From Candidatus Heimdallarchaeota archaeon (GTDB lineage: Archaea > Asgardarchaeota > Heimdallarchaeia > Heimdallarchaeales > Heimdallarchaeaceae): a stretch of DNA of 64,000 bases. The notes beneath the pieces are model-generated. The model ran no database searches. It saw only the letters and a list, made by a program, of their open reading frames with translations, and was not told where the DNA came from. The stretch is from positions 1 through 64,000 of the forward strand of contig JAHLWR010000017.1 of the NCBI GenBank assembly GCA_019057815.1, written 5' to 3'. The position numbers were made by a program, and so were the translations under genes. Shown here piece by piece: positions 56,740-64,000 of this stretch (the first letter of the stretch is position 1; every line of letters starts with the position of its first letter).

Positions 56740-57303
56740 TTGGGAACTCGAATTTTCGACATGGACGAGTTAGAAGTAAGGGCTCAAATTGACAAAGTTA
56801 TGAGAGCCACTGATAAGTTCTTTTTAATGGAAGATGGTAAGAGAGTTCGCCTAAATGAAGTTATAAGAGTTAAAGAGTTCACTGCTATGCTTGGTCTAAT
56901 TATTGCTTATAGTGCTGGAAGTTTTATGACAATTGATCGTTTAGATCTTGAAGGAATGTACCCTGTAAGACAAAAAAGAATTATCAATAGGCTTGATTGT
57001 TACAGTGGTCAAGTGAGCAGCTCTTTAATGCTTGAATTACTTCAGCTGAGAGATAAAACGAAGCTTAGTAAGTATGATTTGATTTCACATATACAAAATA
57101 AGTATTTCAAAAACAAACCTGTAGGTACCAGAGATATAACAGAATCTTTGAATCGTATGTTAAGAAAAACAATGAATGAATATTTCTTTTTTGAAAATAA
57201 GTATTTTAGAAGAGCACCATTTGAACTTAGAATGATTGAAGTTCCCGCAAGAATACCTTATGAAGTGGTAAAAATAAGCGTTGATAACGTTATTCAAATA
57301 TGA
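56740..57303 (+). CDS. Hypothetical protein (TTG start)
   Basis: 187-aa ORF divergent from the actin-like gene. Confidence 0.55.
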   Translation: MGTRIFDMDELEVRAQIDKVMRATDKFFLMEDGKRVRLNEVIRVKEFTAMLGLIIAYSAGSFMTIDRLDLEGMYPVRQKRIINRLDCYSGQVSSSLMLELLQLRDKTKLSKYDLISHIQNKYFKNKPVGTRDITESLNRMLRKTMNEYFFFENKYFRRAPFELRMIEVPARIPYEVVKISVDNVIQI

Positions 57304-57399
57304 AATGAGTTTGTTATTTAATCATTTTATTTTCATGTAAAATCTTTAAAATAAAGGAAAAATATCTAAGTTTATAATTTTTCAATATTTTCAAGCAAA

Positions 57400-57891
57400 A
57401 TGTTATTATTGTTATTGTTTAGCATGTTATCAATGTCAGAGGATACTTGGAAATGCACTATTGAAGTCATCTCTTCAGAAACAGAAGTAAAACAAGTAGA
57501 GTTTGAATTTATTGATTATGATGCCATTGTGAAAAAATCTTTACTTCTCAAACCTAATTATTTTAATGAGCTTGTTCAAAAAGCTAACACCTATGAGAAT
57601 TATCACCTTTCAGGTGGACTAGTTAAAATAATTACTCCTGACGGAGAGGACTTTTCTACTCGCAATTTTTATGCTATTCTAGGCGCAGAAAAAAACAACC
57701 TGTTGTTTGGAATACTCATTGGAGAAGTTGATGAGAATCATTACAAAATGGTTGGCTTTCATCCTAAAGAATTACTATTGCAATTTAAAAACGATTCTAA
57801 AATTCTGAAATCTCTCCCCGTACTCTTACTCGAAAATGTAGATATGTGGCAACATGTTAGCATTATAGGACCTTCTGTCAAGCAGAACTAA
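57400..57891 (+). CDS. Hypothetical protein (start may be the ATG at 57433)
   Basis: 163-aa ORF; no family recognised. Confidence 0.5.
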   Translation: MLLLLLFSMLSMSEDTWKCTIEVISSETEVKQVEFEFIDYDAIVKKSLLLKPNYFNELVQKANTYENYHLSGGLVKIITPDGEDFSTRNFYAILGAEKNNLLFGILIGEVDENHYKMVGFHPKELLLQFKNDSKILKSLPVLLLENVDMWQHVSIIGPSVKQN

Positions 57892-57912
57892 TTAATGAAG
57901 TAGATTTTCGAC

Positions 57913-58671
57913 TTACTTTATTTTTTGAACTAAATCGAGTCGCTGTTGAACTACTAATTGTGTCAATTTTTGGATTGGTCTAACAATTAACCATACTGAT
58001 TCTGGGCGGCTCTCTATTTTCAATCTCTCTTCTTCTAAGTGATTTTCTATCTTTGGGGAGTTTAAAAGTGAAAGAAGATCGTTACGAGCATTCAAACAGC
58101 TTCCTGTCATGACATGATCTGCACTCTTCTTTGAGTTAATTGCTCCTGCATCAATCATCAATTTTATTATATCTCTTTTATCACAACGCTCTTCGGAAAT
58201 TAAATCTGATTTATTAATGAATGCTATTACAGGAATTTTTTGACCGAATTTATCACCAATTTTCTCCTTTGCATCCTTTATTATTCTCTCATTAGCTTTA
58301 AAAGATGTTTTTTCATAACTCAGAAATAATAAGATAGCATCTGCACCTTTCATAACTATATCACTTTGAACTTTATGACGTTCTTCTCCCGGTGTTGTCC
58401 ATAATTGATAACGTAATCTGTCAAATCTTCTTCCCTTAAAAGAAGGCGTTTGGAAAACACCTTGATCAAAAAAGATTGTTCGACCAGATACATCTTGAAT
58501 TTTTGTTAAAGAAGAAACAATTGTTTCAGGATTTTCCATTCTTCTAAGTGCGTTAAACACAGTTAACATACTTGTTTTTCCAGCCATAGACGGTCCAAAA
58601 AGCACTATTTTGAAGGTTGGTTTTCCTTCGCGGTCTACTGTAAATATGTCAGAGAGTTCTAATTGGCTCAT
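57913..58671 (-). CDS. Ras-superfamily small GTPase with MglA-like G3 motif
   Basis: GPSMAGKTS (G1), LWTTPGEERH (G3), FINKSD (G4). Confidence 0.85.
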   Translation of the reverse strand: MSQLELSDIFTVDREGKPTFKIVLFGPSMAGKTSMLTVFNALRRMENPETIVSSLTKIQDVSGRTIFFDQGVFQTPSFKGRRFDRLRYQLWTTPGEERHKVQSDIVMKGADAILLFLSYEKTSFKANERIIKDAKEKIGDKFGQKIPVIAFINKSDLISEERCDKRDIIKLMIDAGAINSKKSADHVMTGSCLNARNDLLSLLNSPKIENHLEEERLKIESRPESVWLIVRPIQKLTQLVVQQRLDLVQKIK

Positions 58672-58712
58672 ATATAAGATTAATCTGTTTTTAATATTAA
58701 AGTATTCCCAAG

Positions 58713-58860
58713 TGAACTACTCCTACCTTAAGGAAGGAGTTGCTTGATTCATAGAAAAGACTTGACCACTAACAATAGCAGAAGCGGTGATAGTGACCAG
58801 AGGTCTGTTCTCCACAAGTATAGAGGCACATCCCGTACCCCTCTTCAAAATATTTATCGA
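58713..58860 (-). ncRNA. Candidate TnpB omega-RNA scaffold overlapping the tnpB 3' end (extent approximate)
   Basis: Right-end hairpin ACTCCT/AGGAGT (58719-58740) and terminal GTAGTTCA; analogous block at the second tnpB. Confidence 0.4.
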
Positions 58861-59943
58861 AGCGTTATAATCGCGGTCTAACTCTAAGTCACAATGAGGA
58901 CAGAAGTGTATTCTGGTTAAAAGGTTTTTCTTAACTATTCGCCCACATCTAGAACATTCTTGGGTAGTACCTTTGGGATGGACTTTAACTACTTCTTTAT
59001 CAGCATTGACAGCTTTATAAGATAAATAGTTGAAGAACTGTCCCCACGAGGCGTCTAAAATGTGACGATGGAGAGTGCGCGACCGCTTGTTCTTTTTATT
59101 ACCTTTCTGTGATAGTTCTTTAATATCCAAGTCTTCTACACAGATAAGGTCATAATTATCAACATAAAATCTGGAGACTTTATGCAAAAAATCTTTACGT
59201 TGATTAGTAATTTCCTCTAGAAGTTTAGCTAATTGTAACTTGGCTTTTAACCAGTTCTTTGAACCCTTCTTTTTACGAGAAAGGGTTCTATGAGTGACTT
59301 TGATTTTCTTTATTTGTTTGTCTATATTCTTAGGGTTCTCTACTCTTATCCCATCAGAGTCGACGATAAACGAAGAAATCCCTACATCTATTCCTACACT
59401 TTTATTGGTTTTAGGAAGAACTAGTGGAACGTTTTCTACTTGTATATTAGCAAACCATCTACCCGTTTGAGTGTGTTTGAGGATTATCCCTTTAATTTTG
59501 TTTTTCCTTACTCTATTATTTAGCCCTCTACAATTGATAGTTCCTATTTTAGAGAAAGTTATCTTGTTTTTATATTCGTCTATCTTGAACCCGCTCTGGT
59601 TATAATTGATAGTTTTGTACCATCCCTTTCCTTTGAACCTCAAGTGACCTATTTTACGTCCATTCTTTTTTAACTTTGATAGACTCTTGATATTTGTCCA
59701 TAGAGTGTGGTTGACCATCTGTAAAACTTTGGAATGTACTCCTTTCAATTCTGGCATAGAGTTGTTTTTTAACCCCACAATAAAAGATTGAGTTCTGTTT
59801 TGTGTGAGTTTTTCTCCCTTCTCTCGCGCTTTCTTACACTCTTCTAGTAGCTTATTATAGAGTTTTCTACAAATGTCCAACTGTTCAATGAGTGTTGCTT
59901 GTTGCTGTTTATTAGGGTACAGTTGCACTTTGTATGTTAACAT
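58723..59943 (-). CDS. tnpB: TnpB RNA-guided endonuclease (OrfB, IS605 family)
   Basis: GIDVGISSFIVDSDG, ICVEDLDIKELS, CSRCGRIVKK...CPHCDLELDRDYNASINI: RuvC D-E-D and Zn finger present. Confidence 0.93.
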   Translation of the reverse strand: MLTYKVQLYPNKQQQATLIEQLDICRKLYNKLLEECKKAREKGEKLTQNRTQSFIVGLKNNSMPELKGVHSKVLQMVNHTLWTNIKSLSKLKKNGRKIGHLRFKGKGWYKTINYNQSGFKIDEYKNKITFSKIGTINCRGLNNRVRKNKIKGIILKHTQTGRWFANIQVENVPLVLPKTNKSVGIDVGISSFIVDSDGIRVENPKNIDKQIKKIKVTHRTLSRKKKGSKNWLKAKLQLAKLLEEITNQRKDFLHKVSRFYVDNYDLICVEDLDIKELSQKGNKKNKRSRTLHRHILDASWGQFFNYLSYKAVNADKEVVKVHPKGTTQECSRCGRIVKKNLLTRIHFCPHCDLELDRDYNASINILKRGTGCASILVENRPLVTITASAIVSGQVFSMNQATPSLR

Positions 59944-60091
59944 TAGTTCACCCTCTTAGTTCTTTTTTTAGTATAAAAAGCTGAGTCTATACTGAAGTAA
60001 ACCATCTAGCATTCATCCCCTCCCTAAAGTAAGAGGACTTCCGCTATCAACAATTAAAGAAAAACGGAAAAATTAAAGAAAAAATCTAGAA

Positions 60092-62320
60092 CTATTTTTT
60101 GAGTTTTTGTCGGGTTAGTACAACTGATACTAATGCAATAATCGACAGGCTACCCAATAAATAATAACTAGAAACACGACTAGTCTCCGTAGTATAACCT
60201 TCTATAGTGAAATTGTCCGAATTAGGAGATCTAACTGTTCTTCCTGCATATTTGAAACTAATTGTTACATAATATTCACCAGTTAAGTAACCAGATAAAT
60301 CAGTTGTATTACTTTCCCAGAGATCCTCTGAAGATTTGTAAAATATGTCAAAGGTACCTTCAACACTATCCGTCATGGCATTAAACAGTATAAGCATTAC
60401 TTCTGCATTTTGAGTAAACGTGTCCCAACCATAAAGTTGACTGTAGGTTGCTGATACTTTTACTTGAATACTGGAAACTGAAATCATTGTTACTATCGGC
60501 TTAAAGACTTCAAGAGTATGTTGAATCGTTATAATACCTAGACTTTGAATCCCATACTGATAATCACCTGAAACAATTATTTTTACTATGAAATCTCCTT
60601 CAGGCAATTCTTGTAGGACTAAAAATCCATACCAATGATCTATTGAAGAGTAGTTTAGTGCATATCGTATATACTCTTCTTCAGTATCTGAAACTATCAG
60701 TACAACATAAACGTCTATATCACTTAAATCCGAAATTTCCGTACCATTCTCGTCTACAATGTATATACTTCCACATGTATAGGACCAGTTGCTAGTGATG
60801 TAATTGGAATCGAAATCAAGAATAAATAGTGGATGTCCAATATCTACAGAATAATCTAAATCTTCGGTATAACCCACTCCCCATTGGTCATTAAAAGCGA
60901 TGTTTGGTGTAGTTGTGCTTACAATGCTTGTTATTATATATGCTTCATCAATGGACGTTCCATTAACCATAATATCTATTATACCATCTTGAACTTCTTG
61001 TTTAACATGCCATCCATTAATGTCATGTACAGCTACAGAAATACCTATGGAGTGAATAATGGTTTCATTTAATTTAAACATAAGGTAGTTTGGAGGGGAA
61101 TTGAGTTTTAAAATATGGAATCCATAGAATCTATGCATAACACCTGTTGAATCATATGGGTACAAGGATGTTTCATCAAAAACAGCTATAGAAATATCTA
61201 GATTGATAAAACCATACAAACCATCATTAAAAGAGGGATCATCTATTGTTAATGCTACAACCCAATTCAGATAAATAGTGTTAAAATCTACCAAATGACC
61301 TGCTTGTTCTAGAGCATCTTCAACACCTAGTGCACTATCATCTGCTTCATCTACTAAATAATTGATAGTTTCATAACCATATTTTTCTGCTATATAAAAT
61401 ATGAACAGGTAAGCAGCACCGTAATCAATTCTAACATCTTTTCCACCATCACTTTCATAATTCCAATTTAAAAGGGCATTCTCTGGATTGTAAACAAAGT
61501 AATCTTCAACAAAATATGTTAAATTAGAAGCTGCTAAATGTCCTGTTATATAAGCTGCGAATTCTGCACAGCCTTCATCTATCCACCAATGCTCATCCTG
61601 ATCGTGATTATAATGTATTAGATGTTGGAATTCATGTGCTAGCACTCGCCAACCTTGTGTATATTCTACGTAAATCATCTCTCTTCTATTAGATTCTACT
61701 CCATTATGTTCATTAATCACATCAAAATATCCTGCAACATATCCTCCTAAAGAAGTTAGAAAAATAGTGATATGAGGGTCACCATCAATGTCTCCCAAAG
61801 AACCATCAACATCACCGAAGAAGAGAACTTCATTAGGATAAATGTTAATTTCGAATTCATCTCTCCAATCTTCAGCAAGGTCTTCAGTGATAGCTAATCC
61901 CTTTTCAGCTATTTTTGCATTAGAAACATAAACATATGAATTATTACCTATTGCTAAGAGTGTGGCTCTTACCTGAATTTTTTCATAAGGTAAAACAGTA
62001 AAGTCATCTATGATCCAGAAATCTACTTCTTCATATTTCTCAGAATCTAATTTTATTTCATCAATACTTAAATCAGAAATTGAAATTTCATCTTTTTGGT
62101 TCTCTTTTTGTTCATTGAATTGAGATTTCAGAATTTGAGTTGGATTGGTAGGATCTAGTTCAAATAACTTCTCAGAAGATAAACTTGGAGGGTTAAATTT
62201 TTGAGCAGATTCACTCATAGAGTTTATATCATCTGTGATTATGCTACCCCTTATTGCAAGGATTGGAATAAAACCAATTATCATTAGTGTGACTAATACT
62301 ATTCGAGTTTGGTATTTCAT
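60092..62320 (-). CDS. Secreted zinc metallopeptidase (M30-like gluzincin) with C-terminal TM
   Basis: LAHEFQHLIHYNHDQDEHWWIDEGCAEFAAY; signal peptide; C-terminal LTRQKLKK. Confidence 0.82.
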   Translation of the reverse strand: MKYQTRIVLVTLMIIGFIPILAIRGSIITDDINSMSESAQKFNPPSLSSEKLFELDPTNPTQILKSQFNEQKENQKDEISISDLSIDEIKLDSEKYEEVDFWIIDDFTVLPYEKIQVRATLLAIGNNSYVYVSNAKIAEKGLAITEDLAEDWRDEFEINIYPNEVLFFGDVDGSLGDIDGDPHITIFLTSLGGYVAGYFDVINEHNGVESNRREMIYVEYTQGWRVLAHEFQHLIHYNHDQDEHWWIDEGCAEFAAYITGHLAASNLTYFVEDYFVYNPENALLNWNYESDGGKDVRIDYGAAYLFIFYIAEKYGYETINYLVDEADDSALGVEDALEQAGHLVDFNTIYLNWVVALTIDDPSFNDGLYGFINLDISIAVFDETSLYPYDSTGVMHRFYGFHILKLNSPPNYLMFKLNETIIHSIGISVAVHDINGWHVKQEVQDGIIDIMVNGTSIDEAYIITSIVSTTTPNIAFNDQWGVGYTEDLDYSVDIGHPLFILDFDSNYITSNWSYTCGSIYIVDENGTEISDLSDIDVYVVLIVSDTEEEYIRYALNYSSIDHWYGFLVLQELPEGDFIVKIIVSGDYQYGIQSLGIITIQHTLEVFKPIVTMISVSSIQVKVSATYSQLYGWDTFTQNAEVMLILFNAMTDSVEGTFDIFYKSSEDLWESNTTDLSGYLTGEYYVTISFKYAGRTVRSPNSDNFTIEGYTTETSRVSSYYLLGSLSIIALVSVVLTRQKLKK

Positions 62321-62378
62321 ATAATTCCCCTATAAATATTTTTGACTATATAGGATTTTAAATGTATTTGAACTACCA

Positions 62379-63644
62379 CTACCTAAAGGCGGTGGATTCT
62401 TGTTTCTTCGACGATTGCTTTCTTATAGAAAGTCTTACACCATCTCCACAAGCGTAACTTCCCGTCGTCCCAACGGTAGGGATGATAATGATATTATTAG
62501 TTTGAAGGATTTTGAGTCCTTCTTTTAGAAGGTTTTTTGAAGCATTAACATCTCTTTCATGAACTGTTGAGCATTTTGCACATATCCATTCGCGCTCTGA
62601 TAGTTGGAGTTCTAAATTCTTCCAACCACAGTGAGAACATAATTTACTGGAAGGGAAAAACCGCTCCACTAATACAAGATGTCGCCCGTTTCGTTCTATT
62701 TTATGTCGCAAAGTTGATACGAATTGTGCCCAAGAAAAGTCTAAAGTAACGGATTTACTGATTCCTTTATTGAATTGTTGCATCCCTTTAATGTTTAAAC
62801 GTTCTAAAATGATTGCATCATATTCTTGAGCAAAACAAGTAGTTAATTTATGCAACCAATCATTTTTTCGGTTCGTGATTGTGTCATATTTTCGGGCTAA
62901 TCGAAGTTGAGATTTCTTACGATTCGATGAACCCTTCTTTTTTCGGGAAAGCCTGCGATGTAAGCGTTTAAGGCGGTTTTCTTCGTTTCGATAAAAACGG
63001 GGGTTGTTCAACTTTATTCTTTCGGAAATCAAAAAATGGGGTGCAGACATATCGAAAGCTTCAATTTTTGATAGTTTAATAACCTTTTTCTGAGAAATAT
63101 TTATGTCACATTCTACAAGTAACGAGATAAAGTATTTACCGCTCTTGGTTTTCGAGACAGTGACTTGTTTGATAGGTTCGGTGAAGATTCGTTCATTTCG
63201 ATACTTGATCCATGTGTTTATTTTAGGTAATTTTATCCGTTTTGTTTCAAAATCAATTTTGATGTTGTTATTGATGTTATATGTGGTATAACTCTGTTTA
63301 TTTTTTTGGGATTTGAAATTTGGGTATCCTATCTTTCGCGTGTTTTTCAACCCATCAAAGAATTTTTGAAAAGCGGTGTTCAGATTTCGAGTCACAGATT
63401 GAAGAGCTTTGCTATCTACCTCTTTTAAGAAAGGAAACAACGCTTTGTATTCTTTTTCCGTTTTGTATTTGTGCGTGTATAGTTTTTCCTTATCGTGTTT
63501 GAGCTTTTGATACACTCCTTTTCGTTCATTAAGTATCTGATTCCATAGAAAACGACAGCAACCAAATGTTTTTGCTAATTGTGCTTGTTGTTCTTGGTTA
63601 GGATATATGCGGAACTTATAAGCGTAATTAATCCTCACGTTCAA
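62379..63644 (-). CDS. tnpB: TnpB RNA-guided endonuclease (OrfB, IS605 family)
   Basis: AFDMSAPHFLIS, IILERLNIKGM, CSHCGWKN...CAKCSTVHERDVNASKNLL. Confidence 0.93.
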   Translation of the reverse strand: MNVRINYAYKFRIYPNQEQQAQLAKTFGCCRFLWNQILNERKGVYQKLKHDKEKLYTHKYKTEKEYKALFPFLKEVDSKALQSVTRNLNTAFQKFFDGLKNTRKIGYPNFKSQKNKQSYTTYNINNNIKIDFETKRIKLPKINTWIKYRNERIFTEPIKQVTVSKTKSGKYFISLLVECDINISQKKVIKLSKIEAFDMSAPHFLISERIKLNNPRFYRNEENRLKRLHRRLSRKKKGSSNRKKSQLRLARKYDTITNRKNDWLHKLTTCFAQEYDAIILERLNIKGMQQFNKGISKSVTLDFSWAQFVSTLRHKIERNGRHLVLVERFFPSSKLCSHCGWKNLELQLSEREWICAKCSTVHERDVNASKNLLKEGLKILQTNNIIIIPTVGTTGSYACGDGVRLSIRKQSSKKQESTAFR

Positions 63645-64000
63645 GTTTCCCCCGTTGAGTTTCTATATATTGATTAAGTCTATCAATAGAAACATTTCCC
63701 GTAGTAGCAATAAAATAGTTAGGACTCCAGAAATGGTCTCCCCATAATTTATTGCTCAAAAATTTCGCATACTTTTTCCTCAAAAACCGAGAGGTATGCC
63801 CTTTAATGGAATTAATATATTTTGGTATATCTAGATTTGGCTTAGCTGAGATTAATAAACGAGCATGTTCAATTCCACATTCAATTGCCAATACCTCAAC
63901 ATCAAAAGTTTGACTTAATTCTTTCACTTTATCTTTGAAATCTCCAATAATTCCAATATCATCTAAGAAAACCTTTTGTCGATATTTTACAACGAATATC
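63628..64000 (-). CDS. tnpA: IS200-family Y1 transposase TnpA, truncated by window end, with degenerate HUH motif
   Basis: Frame stays open to the window edge (VVKYRQKVF...IEHARLLISAKPNLDIPKYINSIKGHTSRFLRKKY...LWGDHFWSPNYFIATTGNVSIDRLNQYIETQ). Confidence 0.85.
   Translation of the reverse strand, partial: IFVVKYRQKVFLDDIGIIGDFKDKVKELSQTFDVEVLAIECGIEHARLLISAKPNLDIPKYINSIKGHTSRFLRKKYAKFLSNKLWGDHFWSPNYFIATTGNVSIDRLNQYIETQRGKLERED

Larger units (their letters stand above)
58713..60045 (-). mobile_element. TnpB-only IS200/IS605-family element (IS1341-like)
   Basis: Full-length tnpB, right-end hairpin ending in GTAGTTCA, left-end hairpin next to TTGAT on the minus strand (60046-60050). Confidence 0.65.
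62369..64000 (-). mobile_element. IS200/IS605-family element with tnpA and tnpB, left end beyond the window
   Basis: Overlapping tnpA/tnpB; right-end hairpin and terminal GTAGTTCA next to the tnpB stop. Confidence 0.75.

Overview
AT-rich archaeal chromosome segment, densely coding on both strands, with no rRNA, tRNA or CRISPR array recognised. The gene content suggests an Asgard-like lineage (inference): eS30, an RPC34-like Fe-S protein, a Ras/MglA-like GTPase, Elp3, Nop5/fibrillarin and Gar1. There is an informational block (eS8-SRP19-Gar1 ... RPC34-like-RrmJ-Trm1-RNase HII), a mevalonate operon (HMG-CoA synthase / thiolase-like / DUF35), archaetidylserine genes, and many secreted proteins ending in a C-terminal TM plus basic tail. 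Two TnpB loci lie at the right-hand end. Main points for follow-up: (1) the thiolase in the HMGCS-DUF35 operon has Asn for the nucleophilic Cys and Asp for the His of GHPxGATG; (2) an SBP_bac_5-like protein appears circularly permuted; (3) a two-domain ABC permease carries a large LVIVD beta-propeller insert and has no ATPase gene nearby; (4) a 2199-aa polytopic protein contains a 1122-bp unit repeated without visible differences over about 2.5 periods; (5) a VTE5-like/DUF92 (VTE6-like) fusion may be a bifunctional isoprenoid-alcohol kinase; (6) a ~280-nt element with paired ends could be an unrecognised structured RNA or a MITE; (7) a TnpA has HAR in place of the HUH motif; (8) an in-frame TM anchor sits directly behind a stop codon; (9) there are several palindromic operator candidates. 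All family calls come from reading motifs; no searches were run.
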